Below, in pieces: positions 1 to 10,600 of a stretch of DNA of 64,000 nt; within the stretch, counting starts at the first letter, position 1; each line of letters begins with the position of its first letter. A program made the position numbers and the translations under genes. Source of the DNA: Pholis gunnellus (Eukaryota > Chordata > Actinopteri > Perciformes > Pholidae); the NCBI GenBank assembly GCA_910591455.2, contig OU342804.1, positions 5,275,133 through 5,339,132 on the forward strand. The letters run 5' to 3'. Under the pieces are notes generated by a model. The model was not told the DNA's origin. It ran no database searches and saw nothing but the letters and a program-made list of their open reading frames with translations.

Positions 1-56
1 AGACGCAGGTGTCTTTGGGAATGAAGTAGCCATTCAGAGACGTGTCTTTTGTGGTG
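1..56 (-). CDS. cyp1a: cyp1a exon 6 (cut by window edge)
   Basis: Begins after tttttcag and completes the split Cys codon, then TTKDTSLNGYFIPKDTCV, the conserved segment after the K helix. The remainder of this exon and the last coding exon lie before position 1. Confidence 0.93.
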
Positions 57-1713
57 CTGAAAAAACAAAGGGCAATGCGTTAGTCCGCTGCATATTTGCA
101 GGTTTACATCTAGGTTTACGTGCTGTGCTGGTCCAGTGAGAGTTTAGCATGTCATTAACAACCATTTCCACCTGCACGTGTGGCACTCTCATGCATCTTA
201 AAAAGGAGATGAACCTCACCAGTGAGGGATGGTGAAGGGCAGTAACGAAGAATGACGAAGGAGCTCCAGGATGAAGGCCTCCAGAAAGGGCATGTTGGGT
301 TTGTCGGAGAGAAGGGGAGTGCGATCCAGACCCACTTTGTCCTCTGGAAAAATGAAAAGAGATCGGAATGAGCTTTCCTGCATTACTGGTTTTGATACTA
401 CTTTTTGTGATATGAATGGACTATCCGAGGAAGTGTTTTGTGTAAAAAATAGTTGTACTTACTCAGCTCTTGATAAAGCCTCTCCTGTATCTCCGGGTAA
501 GCCACCAAGTACATCACTGACCAGGACATGGTAGTGGAAATGGTGTCAAAACCTGGAAGAGAAACACCTTTGTAAGGACACTTGTCTTTTGTTTATTCAC
601 TCATTCATACTTCTTGATCAGATCATTCAACGTGTGGAGAAATTCAACCTACCAGCTCCAAACAGGTCATTGACAATTCCCACAATCTTCTCATCTGACA
701 TCTGGATGTTGGAGTTCTCATCCAGCTTCCGGTCCTCGCATTGATCGATGAGGGAGTCGGTGATGTCACGAATGTGGTCCTGAAAGAAGATGATTGCACG
801 TTCATATGCAGCAATTGAAGTGGGGGGGAACAGTGTGTCATTTTTAAATGAAAAACGTGGAAGAGACGCGTACCTTGTCATAGGTGGCGTAGTGCTCGCT
901 GACGATCTTCTGCACGAACGTGTTGAAGCGCGCGTTGATATTCTTGAACTTCTTCATCATCGTGCTGGGCAGGAACCGGAGAGCCGGGATGAAGTCTGCG
1001 GGGTTGCCGCTCCCCACCACCTGGCTGAACTCGTCGCTGAGGTTCACCAGGCTCAGCAGCTCCTGGTCGTCGTGGTTGTAGCGGCGGCCGAAGCACATGC
1101 CGCAGATCACGTTGGCGACGGAGACCACGATGTGGCGGAAGGGGTCGAAGCTGCCGTCGGCCACCATGACGGTGTTGAGCTGCTCGATCAGGTACTCGCC
1201 CTCCTTGCAGATGTGCTCCTCAAGCATGCAAGAGTACTCCGGGGTCGTGCCCTCCAGGCTGGAGAAGGAGCGCAGCGCGCTGTAGGCGAGCTTCCTGCGG
1301 GCACGCCACACGCCAGCCTGGTCTGTGCTGAAGGCCAGGCTCTTGCCGTCGTTGATGAAGCTGAAGCTGTACAGGTCGGGTCGGCCGGCGAAATCCTCCC
1401 CTTGCTTGATGAGGGCCTGGCGCAGCGTGTCGCTGCCGCTCAGCACGACCACGGGGCGCATGCCGATATGGATCTGGAAGATGTCGCCGTAGCGCTTGCT
1501 CATGGCAGTGAGGCTCAGGTAGGGCTTGCTGCCCACCTCCAGCACGTTCCCAATGATGGGCAGGGGCTTCGGCCCGGGCAGCCGACGGAGCCCCTCGGGG
1601 ATCTCTGTGTGGAAAAACTTGAAGATCAGGTAGACCAGACACAACATTGTCATGGCAACCAGACTCTCAGACACCGACACCGGACCGATAAATGGTAGTA
1701 TCGTAAGCACCAT
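1..1713 (-). CDS. cyp1a: cytochrome P450 1A (partial, 5' five coding exons)
   Basis: Haem-thiolate mono-oxygenase of the endoplasmic reticulum that oxidises planar aromatic compounds and is induced through the aryl hydrocarbon receptor. Coding exons joined on the minus strand: 1713-874, 779-653, 552-463, 343-220 and 56-1 (continuing off the window). All junctions are GT/AG and in phase, and internal exons of 127, 90 and 124 nt match the CYP1 gene layout as I know it. Visible motifs: hydrophobic N-terminal anchor (residues about 10-35), proline-rich hinge RLPGPKPLPIIGN, helix C WRARRKLA, I-helix GAGFDTIST around residue 325, and K-helix ExxR (ELLR, about residue 380). Residues 1 to about 412 are present; the FxxGxxxCxG haem loop would lie in the next exon, outside. 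The opening MVL and overall similarity to fish CYP1A exclude CYP1B, CYP1C and CYP1D. No stops or frameshifts, so it is likely functional. Confidence 0.96.
220..343 (-). CDS. cyp1a: cyp1a exon 5
   Basis: 124 nt from tttccag to gtgagg. It encodes DKVGLDRTPLLSDKP and the K-helix EAFILELLRHSS, containing the invariant ExxR, and ends in LPFTIPH plus two bases of a cysteine codon. Confidence 0.95.
463..552 (-). CDS. cyp1a: cyp1a exon 4
   Basis: 90 nt between tcttccag and gtaagt. The split glycine is completed, followed by FDTIST (oxygen-activating I-helix threonine) and VAYPEIQERLYQEL. It ends with the first base of a lysine codon. Confidence 0.95.
653..779 (-). CDS. cyp1a: cyp1a exon 3
   Basis: 127 nt, starting DHIRDITDSLIDQCEDRK after ttctttcag and ending FGA plus the first base of a glycine codon before gtaggt. 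It covers the region leading into the I helix. Confidence 0.95.
874..1713 (-). CDS. cyp1a: cyp1a first coding exon (exon 2)
   Basis: Encodes residues 1-280, ending SEHYATYDK before donor AAG|gtacgc. The ATG is the first in frame and gives the family N-terminus. Its acceptor is probably ttccag at 1765-1770, which leaves a 51-nt 5' UTR piece (1714-1764) ahead of the ATG. The exon is strikingly GC-rich at third positions compared with the AT-rich flanks, which also opens a long antisense frame. Confidence 0.96.
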
Positions 1714-2193
1714 GATGACGACTTCTTCTTTTTTCTTTTGTTTTTATACTGGCTTCTGCACAACCTGGAAATTAAATAGGAGGGGCATTAGAGTAGTGAG
1801 GGCAGGGAGGAGGAGAAGTGTTGTGCAACAAGTTGACTGCATGCGTCATAAACTGTGAAGTAACTCAACTAAATGGCCCACAGCATGTGTTTGTTATTAA
1901 TTAGACTCTATAAGTTTGCATGCTGCAGAAAACTTTTTTTCACAATGCTATATGCAACATAGTCTAGTTTACTACCACTATACCATGACTCACAGAAAGC
2001 CTATTAATACGACACAGTGATTCAAAAGAAAGCGTACGTTAAAAAGGTGCAACTGCAAAGAAAACCAGACGCGTACTTATTAACAGCAATGCTTACAAAA
2101 AAATCTGCACTCAGCACTTTGCTCTAATCACTCTGACATTGTTTGCTCAGTTGGAATCCAATGTGTCATCATGTGCATGTATAATAATCTTAC

Positions 2194-2303
2194 CTTAGTG
2201 GAGCAACAACGGAGCAGCAATGCTGTGATCCCAGAGAGATAGTAAGGAAAAAATATAGATCATTTAGTAGAGTTAATGCCCGAGTTTACTCTCTTAATGT
2301 CTC
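2194..2303 (-). other. cyp1a: predicted non-coding exon 1 of cyp1a (5' UTR)
   Basis: Vertebrate CYP1A genes have a short untranslated first exon. A good donor (CACTAAG|gtaaga) ends at 2194, and a TATA box lies about 25-30 bp upstream of about 2303. The donor is read from sequence; the transcription start is inferred from TATA spacing. The intron to the coding exon would be about 430 bp (1765-2193). Confidence 0.6.
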
Positions 2304-2324
2304 CAAAGCAGAGAATGGGCTCTT

Positions 2325-2405
2325 GCTCTTATAGTGCGCTCCACAGCTTCATTGGCTGCTCTTCATGACGTAACCCCGCCCCCCCCCCCCCCCCCCCCCC
2401 CCCCC
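2325..2405 (-). promoter_or_regulatory. cyp1a: cyp1a proximal promoter
   Basis: On the minus strand: TATAAG at 2328-2333, CCAAT at 2351-2355, a CRE-like TTACGTCA (plus-strand TGACGTAA, 2366-2373), then a GC box inside GGGGCGGGGTTA (about 2372-2383) merging into a 27-base homopolymer (C on plus) at 2379-2405. Their order and spacing fit a TATA-driven inducible promoter. The motifs are visible; their use is inferred. Confidence 0.6.
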
Positions 2406-2452
2406 TCCCTCGCTCTCTCTGTTTGTCATGAATGAAGTTTAGTACAGAGAAA

Positions 2453-2454
<2 letters not shown>

Positions 2455-2507
<53 letters not shown>
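2455..2507. repeat. (GT)n microsatellite in cyp1a upstream region
   Basis: About 26 uninterrupted GT units, 50 bp beyond the promoter homopolymer, ending in gcgtg. Confidence 0.95.
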
Positions 2508-2511
<4 letters not shown>

Positions 2512-3088
2512 CCTGCAAGACTTCATGTCAATGAAGAAATTGCATATTTTACAGTTGTTGAAAGAAATCTTTTAGGTAGTTTTTTTAAGATGCTATCTAT
2601 TATTATAATATATATACAACATGTTTTACAATATTTGGACTATAGTAGCTATACGTTATAATTGTAATCCCTATAAAAAAAATACCCGCGCTTTGATCTC
2701 ATCAGTGCCAGCTCCCTGATGCAGTAACCTTCTAAATTGTAATCAATATTTAAAAAAAAATCGAATCTACTCGGCTATCAATATCTCTCACAAATGATTT
2801 ATGGCGATGGTAGGTCGCTGCTTCGATGAGCTGATACGTGTATTGTGATTTCCTAATGACTTGAATCAGGGAAGCTTGTTGTCAACGTTGTGGTAAAATT
2901 GATTTTATTGGTCGAGACCGAGACGAATTATATGTATTTTGCAAGAAAAAAAAGGTCCATCACAGATACATCAAGCCTGAATGTCAGGACAATTTGTATT
3001 TCCTCTAGAAAGAATGGAACAGTGACTTGGCTTTTTTGACTTCTAAAGTCAGTCCTGTTTTCCCCGCAGTGACACAATCGAGGTTTTG

Positions 3089-3096
3089 GTGCGTGA
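3089..3096 (+). promoter_or_regulatory. candidate xenobiotic response element
   Basis: GTGCGTGA fits the AhR/ARNT core (T/G)NGCGTG(A/C). It lies about 0.8 kb upstream of the predicted cyp1a start. A single core also occurs by chance, so support comes from several sites in the same upstream region. Confidence 0.35.
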
Positions 3097-3225
3097 GAAT
3101 AGGAATTTTTGCGACAACTTGCACATGCAGCTACCACCCAGGCGGCTTTAAGTCCTGATACAACAGTCAAATGCCATGTCGTGCTTGTACCTGTTAGTTC
3201 TGCGCTGGAGTTAAAGATTGACCAG

Positions 3226-3233
3226 TTGCGTGA
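3226..3233 (+). promoter_or_regulatory. candidate xenobiotic response element
   Basis: TTGCGTGA is a full match to the TNGCGTGA AhR/ARNT consensus, about 0.9 kb upstream of the cyp1a start. The flank continues GAGCGC. Confidence 0.5.
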
Positions 3234-4165
3234 GAGCGCAGTGATCAAACCCTCACCTCCCCTTTGAGGAGGAGGATGGGTGGGTGCGGAGGGGGAGGCA
3301 GCTGGAGTGCAAAGGGTAGATGAGTTCAATACCATTCCTCTGTCACCTTTGCAACCTGTTTTATACCCACAGATCATTTCCCAAGAAGCTCTGTGCCTTT
3401 TGGGGGATTTGAAAAAAAAAGAATATCTGATAACTTCATTCGATAGATGAGCTGAGAAATGAGAACTATAATCCTCACTAATTAGTTTCAACTTTTAATA
3501 TTCTAGGCTATCTGCAGCAGTCCCAACCGCGGTCGTGTAGACACTCTGTCCGGACTCATTGCGCAACAGGTGTTAAACGAACATCTGTGACCTGTGACAG
3601 TCGGCGATGGAGAAAAGACAGATTTAAAACTGGTCCCCTGTTTTTCTGCTAAATTATGTTCTAATTATACCAAATGGCATTGGAATAAACATCCACTGAA
3701 ATCAGACAGAAATGTATAAGAAATAAAGAAAAGAAACACCTGCTTCACAGCCTAAATGTAACCCTCACATATGTTCTCAGGATACGCGTGTCCAACATGT
3801 CTTCACCTTTAGAGGAGGAATTATTTCATGATTTATTTATGATAAAGTAACGACAGCAAGTTTTGAAGGGTTAATAAAAACACACTGTTTGCACATTATG
3901 GGTTATTATTAGGCGTACACAAGACCACCGTGTATTTCAACTCGAAGTGACTTGTTTGTGTTTAGAAATAGCCCCACACACATTTCAGGCAAAACCATCG
4001 TCTACCACGCATAAGAACACTGCCAACCCCCCCCCCCCCCCAAAAAAAAAGTAGAGCTATGAAATCCGGGAAAGAATTTGGATTGAAGGGAAAGTCCGGC
4101 AGGTAAAAGTTTGGGTTGTGTATTTATTTGTGCGTAATCCGCGCGGCTCAGCGCTGTGCTGATCC

Positions 4166-4167
<2 letters not shown>

Positions 4168-4211
<44 letters not shown>

Positions 4212-4223
4212 GGGGGGGGGGGG
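4168..4223. repeat. (GT)n followed by poly-G
   Basis: About 20 GT units run straight into about 15 G. This compound microsatellite stands at the edge of the GC-rich, XRE-bearing patch. Confidence 0.95.
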
Positions 4224-4281
4224 TTGACTCTCCGGGGACTCTCTGCCGTGCGCCGCGGGACTGCGCCTCTGGTGCTGCAGG

Positions 4282-4289
4282 TTGCGTGA
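4282..4289 (+). promoter_or_regulatory. candidate xenobiotic response element
   Basis: TTGCGTGA, the same octamer as at 3226, inside a locally GC-rich stretch (about 4230-4420) about 2 kb upstream of cyp1a. Confidence 0.5.
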
Positions 4290-4357
4290 GAAGCGGAGCT
4301 GCCATCCAGAGGGGAGGGTCCCGGTCTTCTGGACAATCCTAAATCTGCTTGGTCAAG

Positions 4358-4365
4358 TCACGCGA
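4358..4365 (-). promoter_or_regulatory. candidate xenobiotic response element
   Basis: Reads TCGCGTGA on the minus strand, matching TNGCGTGA, 70 bp from the site at 4282. The pair makes this GC-rich patch a plausible upstream enhancer. Confidence 0.5.
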
Positions 4366-4439
4366 AGGCGGCAGCCTCTGGAAAAGACACAAGGGTCTTA
4401 AACTCGCAGAACAAAGAGCGCAGGACGCGAGACTCTCTC

Positions 4440-5457
4440 TCTCTCTCTTTTTTTTTCTTTCTCTCCCCCTGCTTGGGCACGAAGGTGCACATATTTGCGC
4501 GCTATAGCTTCTGTAAATGCGAGGATCTTAGGGCTTTGCAGTCATGCAATCTGCCACTCAGGCTTCATTCACTGCAGTCATGCAACGCGGTGGGGCCGGA
4601 CTGAGCAGCCGCACATGGCGAGGACCTACCAAACGGCAAAACAAGTTATGAACACTTTGAACTTATAAAACAAGGCTAGAAGTCACGCTTTCTCACATGC
4701 AACGGGACCCAGAGAGGAGCATGGCATCGCTCACTTCTTTAACTTGAAGTCAGTGAGACAAAAAAAAAGAGACGTTTAATTTGAGCAGTGATTTAATTCT
4801 CCCAGCTTTTACAGAAACAGTTATACACTGTCTTTGCAAGTCATATATATTGATAATAATACAAAATAAATAGAAAAATAAACAAATAAATAATTAATAT
4901 GAACATTTTGAGATCACCACAATTAGAGAGAAAAGGCAGCTTTTTATCCAATAAATCACACATCTATACACTGTATGCCTTTTACATACTATTTATATCT
5001 GTTTCTTTCTATACTCCCCCCTGCACCCCCTAAAGAATATTACAGTTGCAACAATACGCCACACTGCCTAAACACCAACGCAGGGCTGTCTGTGTGCTTC
5101 TGAGGGACACAATGCTGGTTCTACAGGGAGTGCCCTCGGAGGCATCCTGTCGCTCTTGTGGCTGAGTTGGTAAAAGAGAAACCCATGTCAGCTGTGCTAC
5201 ATTGATCAAAACACAAACCCACAAGAGGAGCATTACTCATTTCACTACAGTGTGGTGGGCCTCAATGCGTTTAAACATCTAGAGGGATGTGGGAGTGCGG
5301 TTGTGTTCCATGATGAAAGTGAGCCTGATTAAAGATGAACGCGCACCTCGACAGTGGACCGCCTGCAGGTGAGGGCCGGCTGCATTCTCAGCGGGTGCTC
5401 AGGCTGCAGGAGTGTGTGTCAGATCCCAGCAGGTGAGCGGCATTCACAGCTGGAGAC
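4440..5457. other. intergenic, no gene seen
   Basis: A CT/T-rich tract at 4435-4467 is followed by AT-rich sequence. I see no coding exon or recognised element. Confidence 0.5.
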
Positions 5458-5483
5458 GGGGGGGGGGGGGGGGGGGGGGGGGG
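5458..5483. repeat. poly-G tract
   Basis: 26 consecutive G on the plus strand; potential quadruplex-forming or slippage-prone sequence. Confidence 0.95.
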
Positions 5484-5944
5484 ACTGTAAATGTCACACA
5501 ACGGTGCTGAAAACTGCACTTTTTCACCTTTCAAATTCGCCATTTTCAAGGCTCTTGGGCTTCAGTTTCTGCAGCCGAAGTAAGGGGGGAGAAAAAAAGA
5601 GTATAGGTAGCAGAGGTGGAAGAATGTGAGTCAGTGGGGGGACTCCGTAGTGAGGATTTCTCCTAACTTCTTAAACAGATTAAAGAGATTACAGGCCACT
5701 ACAGGAAGTGAAGACTCGTGCTGTGTGCAGATTTGACCACAGCCAGAGCAGTGGCAGGTCATGTCAGGATGCACAGGATGAGCTGGAATGCAGAGCTGGA
5801 GGTGTGCGGTGTTAGTTTCCTCTCTGTCCGTTTCACAGAACTGGGGAGAGGGAAAAAAAATTAGTTTTGCCCTCAGCAATATACCTCCTAAATTCTTGGA
5901 CATAAAAGCAGGTGTAATGACATGTGAAGGTTGTTAATTTCTAC

Positions 5945-5970
5945 TCACGCAAAGGCTGTCACGCACACGC
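5945..5970 (-). promoter_or_regulatory. cluster of three XRE cores
   Basis: Three CACGC cores (GCGTG on minus) occur within 26 bp at 5946-5950, 5960-5964 and 5966-5970. The first reads TTGCGTGAG and the second GTGCGTGAC, both fitting the AhR/ARNT consensus; the third reads AGGCGTGTG and is weaker. This is about 3.6 kb upstream of the cyp1a start, resembling the distal XRE clusters known for fish cyp1a promoters. Function is inferred. Confidence 0.5.
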
Positions 5971-6574
5971 CTTCAGAGCAGGTGTGTACATCCGTTTCAC
6001 CATGTGAGAGCCTTTGCATACCGCCGCTGTCAGGAGGTTGTTTTTTTCTTTGTGTTGGTTTTCATGAGCGCGAGCTGACTGAATGAATGTGCCTCTGCGG
6101 GCCTGTCATGAAGTGACGAAACCTCTTAAAAACACTTTACAATAATGATAAAATATTAAAATATTGCATTTTATTCACCTTTTGTAAGTATTACAATTAA
6201 CGTGTAGTCCTAAAACCTGCTCAAAATAGAATACCCCTCCTTTAAAATCAATGACGTGGTGGGGTTCTTAATTAAATAATACTTCACACAATACTTCCTT
6301 AAATATCAGAACATGTCCTCAAGCTGCCCGGCCGAAACGCTCTCCAACAAGATGCCAAAGTCTTTACCTCATCCAGCACTGCTGTACCGATGAGCTTTAA
6401 GGAAGTGGGAAAACTAAATTGGAATTTCCCTTCAATGAATCGTCAAGTATCACTGTAAATTTGCATGAAACTACAATGTGAAGCCGTTATTATTATTATT
6501 CATTAGAAAATGCTCTTGATGATGTCATAAAAAGACGAAAGAAAACCACACATGGTGGGCGGGAGTGGTGGTGG

Positions 6575-6640
6575 ATGGGTCAAACAAACGCAGGACTTTC
6601 AACCAGGAGACCGGTGTCGAGTTATATGTTTGTGACGTGT
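6575..6640 (+). repeat. fragment of a dispersed repeat also found at 43.2 kb
   Basis: The segment caaacaaacgcaggactttc, then an agaccg motif, recurs with few changes at 43228-43262. That identifies it as a piece of an interspersed family; the class is not clear. Confidence 0.5.
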
Positions 6641-6839
6641 TCTCCGCATTTATGTAGCGTTGTTTACTTAGTTTACTAGTTTAAGCCCAGCCATGATGTT
6701 TTTTTATTAACATAACTACGGTATTTAACGAGTTGTTTAATGAGAACCAAGCCCCCAGAGTTAACAGACTGATATCAGCTCTTCCAAATTATAATCCCAT
6801 TGCTGCACAACATTGCTCTCCAGAGACAGGTCAAAAAAG

Positions 6840-7055
6840 AATTGTCAAAATCAAAAAAGTTTAGTCCAATGGGTCGAGCTCTTGGGCCCTACATTTCCCA
6901 TAATTCCTCTCAGTTGCGTCTTTCATGAGGCCCCTCCCTGCCTCACCACCAGGGCTACTTCCTTCAAACTTTGCAAAGCTCCCACCAAAGCCACAGAGGA
7001 CATATGTTATGTAAACTTAACTTCATGTGTAAAGTTGGTGGAGTGCCCCTTTAAT
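6840..7055 (+). repeat. possible interspersed repeat
   Basis: It ends in gtggagtgcccctttaa, an ending typical of short non-autonomous fish elements, and its body (ccctacatttcccataatt, cctcaccaccagggct) resembles repeats I recognise from percomorph genomes. There is no second copy in the window, so this rests on recall. Confidence 0.35.
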
Positions 7056-8415
7056 ACTTAGTTGTAAATTCCAAAGCTAAACCTTCAATCTAGCAAAAAT
7101 GTTACGACACCGCTGCTCCACTACCAAAGAGAACAATGGCTTGACCAGGAGGACGTCAGCGAACAGGCTCCTGCGTGTGTGCGTGTGCCAGGTCGGGCAA
7201 ACCTTAATAGGATTATTTTGGACTGCAGGTCATGACACCACACATGAATGTTGCCCATGACCGAATACAAACTTACAGCGTATCCCATTCACTTCATTGC
7301 GGACAATACATTAATAATGGAGCTGAAACAGACGAGATCGTGTCAGATCCTCTGAAAGTCACCTACGTTTTTTTGCACATCGCCTCGGAGGTTTACAAAA
7401 CATCCAATGTTTTCCGATACGTGTTACAATCTCATCCGTCGCATGCGATGTGGTCAAAGTAGGCCTACTCGATTTAAAAGTGAAACAACAATACTCACAA
7501 AACTCCTCGCTGCATGGAGCGTGTTAAAGTTTCTGTTTCATTGGGTTGTGGTTGCAACTTACAGCGCGCCACTCCGACCGCTTGAACGTCTGTTAAATGA
7601 TACACGCATATACAGTAGACTACTGTTGATTGTACGTGACCTTTTAGGGTTATTTTTATCATTGATACAGTTTCGTTTCTCAAAATCTGTCACTTTTTAG
7701 TTTTACCCTGCTGTTCCTGTTAAACGTACCCGTGTGATATTCATAAAATTTACAAGTAAAGATTAAGAAGTATTGGTACAAAATGTACTTTTAGTTTTGC
7801 ACTTATTTCAAAAACTGAAAGTACAGAATTGCAGAATGGTCCCTGACAGTGTCCTCTCATTATAATATTGAATCATTACTATCACTATGTAAGTGATACT
7901 TTAATGTTTCTGGCTGTTGTGTCGCTAATTTTAACTACCTCTTATATTATCGTGTACTTTAAGATAAAACATTGCATTATGTTTCATAGGCGTGTTATGT
8001 ATATTAATATGAACGTAACTATAGCTGTTCAAAATGTATTATAAACTAGCACAAAATTGAAATACTCAAGTGAAGTACAAGAGTGATATAGTTATGGTGT
8101 CCACCATTGGAATGGACTGTTGTCGTGTTCAGTCACCAAGTCGTCAAAGACAAGTCATCTCATTTCCACCACTCAAGCTTCGAACCGTGGGGATGCTCAT
8201 GACGTAAGAAATAGTTGTAATAGGCACTAAATGACAGTGTTCGATGCCTCGATATCAAGATTTCTATCCACTGATGCTTAAATAGATGTTTTGAATTTGT
8301 CCTTTATTCTCGAACAGTGCAGATTTTCAAGTTGATAAAACAAAAAAGGTAACCCAACATGAAGCTTTATTAAAGCTGTGTATAATCAGTATCAAGCTAA
8401 TGTAGAAGTTGTACT
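7056..8415. other. intergenic, no gene seen
   Basis: AT-rich DNA with no coding exon, RNA gene or second-copy repeat that I can recognise. Two weak GCGTG cores occur at 7173 and 7181 with poor flanks. Confidence 0.5.
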
Positions 8416-9167
8416 TTAAAGGAGACATATCGTGCTCATTTCCAGGTTCATGCTTGTGTTTTGGGTTCCTACTAGAACATGTTAACATGCTTTAATATTT
8501 TTAAAAAACTCTTTATTTTTCTCATATTATCCGTTGGAATATATGGAATCTCTCTAAAACGCTCCGTTTTAGCACGTTCAAACGCAACGCAACAGCTTGG
8601 GACCATTTCTACTTCCTGTCAGCTGATGTCATTCACACACACCGCAACCGGAAATAAACACATTTAGAATGTTTACGTTTGAAACAGCGAAGTGGTCTAT
8701 ATGTTGTATAGTTGTGACATCAGAACCACACTGAATTCCCGACGACTGGTTTAAAGGCACAGTTTGTGAATACTGTGGATTTCTCCATGGATCGAGCGTC
8801 TTGATATTGTCACAGTATTATAGCACTTGGACTTGATTTATAATGAAAAAGACTTGAAAATCTAACTTTTTATAATATGGAATCTACATTTATATACGGT
8901 TGCGATGTCACAACTGGATACCATATACAGACCTTTTCACAGTTTTAAATGTAAACAAATGTGTCCCGCTTTATTTTCGGTTGCTGCCAGTAACGAATGA
9001 CATCAGCTGACAGGAAGTAAACATGGAGGGTGAATAAAGGCATATTCAGAAAGACAATATGATAAAAAACAACTGTTTTTTTAAACATTAAAGCATGTAA
9101 ACATGTTCTAATAGAAACCTAAAACACAAGTATGATACCAGAAATGAGCACGATATGACACCTTTAA
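8416..9167. mobile_element. TTAA-flanked inverted-repeat element (MITE-like, 744 bp)
   Basis: The left end (8420-8503, AGGAGACATATCGTGCTCAT...) and right end (9076-9163, ...ATGAGCACGATATGACACCT) are imperfect inverted repeats about 85 bp long. Both ends are bordered by TTAA (8416-8419 and 9164-9167), which suits the target duplication of piggyBac-type transposons. The interior lacks a transposase frame, so this is a non-autonomous foldback or MITE. Long TIRs plus TTAA are seen directly; the superfamily is inferred. Confidence 0.8.
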
Positions 9168-10354
9168 GGCTCAGCTTTTCTTTTCTTTTTATAAACCAAC
9201 AAATTCCTTTTTTCCCCAACCTGATGTTCACTTCCCGGTTCATCTCAGGATTAATGAGACATGATAAGAAAGTGGTTTATCCAAAAAAAAGGCCAAAGGC
9301 TGCTGGTGCAACAGTGGCTGCGCTACTGACTCAGAGTTACATCAGATCAGGTTGAAAACAGACGCATTGGATAGATAACAGGGGTCAGCTGGGTCAGCAC
9401 CTATACCAAAAATCAGCTGATCAGCCCGCTGCCAATACGCCTTTTAACGGGCAACCATGAACTCAGCACCAACACGATGAAACGTCCCTGAGAGGGAAAT
9501 ACTTTCCCGCTTATTGTATGTGACAAAGAGCTCGCGCGTGTGTATGTGTGTGTTTGCTTGTGTGTGTGCGGGGGGGGGGGGATAAGGGGGGTGGGGGTGG
9601 GGGTGGGGGCGGGCAGTGGATCACCTTCCCTTCCTGACCAGGCGTGAATACCAGATTAGTAACTGAGCTAAATGGTTCCCCCTCCCCTCCCCTCCGTCCT
9701 TATGCAAGCCGGTATTTGCGCTCCGCGGCAATAACAATAGTTGCGTGCGGAAATATCTCGGTCATCCATCTTTCTGTCACCTCTCCCTCTCGCGCGGAGC
9801 ACGAAGGTGTCATAACCGAGCGTGATAGGGAGGGCAAAGGAAGGCGAGGTCACAATGAGAAGCCCCGTTAAGTTGCGTGTCTGAGGAGAGTCATGACCCA
9901 CGCAGCAAGAAAAGCACCGAACTGTGCGTGTGAGAATATTTGGCTTATTCTTCAGTGGAACGCATGCAGAATGAATCACGGCTTAAAAATAGGCAACAGC
10001 ACAGCTTGGCTTTACAATGGGATTTATTTTTTTCTGATCAGAAGTGATACACGCTTTATCAAAGCATTACATCATAAAGCATTATGACTAATTAGTATTT
10101 ATTTTAAGAATAAAATACAAAATGGAATCAAGATACACTTTGAGTCAACACTAACATTATGAAATAAAGTTGTTATTTACAATAACCAGAACATGGAGCA
10201 CATCATCAACATTACTTACAAGTAGAAAAAGAAAGAAGAATATCTCATATAACAGATTTGTTCACTGTGTTATTTTCCCGAACACAGCAAAGCAATTTAC
10301 ATGCGTATGTAGCTCCAATAAAATGATCAAAAATATAGGCATTTACCATCAACA
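9168..10354. other. intergenic, no gene seen
   Basis: Contains a GT/G-rich stretch at 9536-9614 with runs of G, then mixed sequence. No coding exon is supported. Confidence 0.5.
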
Positions 10355-10600
10355 AGCATTACATTACAGTCATTTAGCAGATGCTTTTATCCAAAACGAC
10401 TTACAATAAGTGTATTCAACATAGGTATTCAAGAGAACTAGCAGTCACCAGAAGTCATAAGTGCATCTCCTTTGTTAAACAAGCATCTAAGAGCATAAAC
10501 CAGAGCAAAAGTACAGTACAGAAACAAACTAATACAATAAGTGCAACAAACTAACAACAAGCAGTAGCTGGTCACATACAGAGATTATTATAATGTATTC
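10355..10600 (+). repeat. teleost interspersed repeat (TTTAGCAGATGCTTTTATCC core)
   Basis: The core attacattacagtcatttag, followed by cagatgcttttatccaaaac and gacttacaataagtg, then a downstream body with aagtgcatctcctttgttaa, is one I recognise as a very high-copy element of many fish genomes. Only one copy is in the window, so identification rests on recall. Class is not assigned. Confidence 0.6.

Larger units (their letters stand above)
2508..4160. other. cyp1a upstream region, no gene seen
   Basis: Mostly AT-rich sequence with two XRE candidates (3089, 3226), a C tract at 4027-4041 and no splice-supported coding potential. Confidence 0.6.

Noticed and set aside
878..1642. Additional minus-strand frames of 72 and 140 codons over cyp1a
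   Set aside because: Out-of-frame shadows of the true P450 frame, rich in Arg, Pro and His.
790..1698. 302-codon plus-strand open frame opposite the cyp1a coding exon
   Set aside because: It is the antisense shadow of a GC3-rich coding exon, and its Ala/Val/His/Leu-rich composition follows from that. It has no known domain.
1..1713. CYP1B1 or CYP1C identity for the P450
   Set aside because: The intron pattern (127/90/124 nt internal exons) and the residues at the N-terminus, helix C and K helix are of CYP1A type. CYP1B1 has far fewer coding introns, and CYP1C genes lack them.
2928..3491. 187-codon minus-strand frame upstream of cyp1a
   Set aside because: No domain, mixed composition, no splice or homology support; it lies across predicted regulatory sequence.
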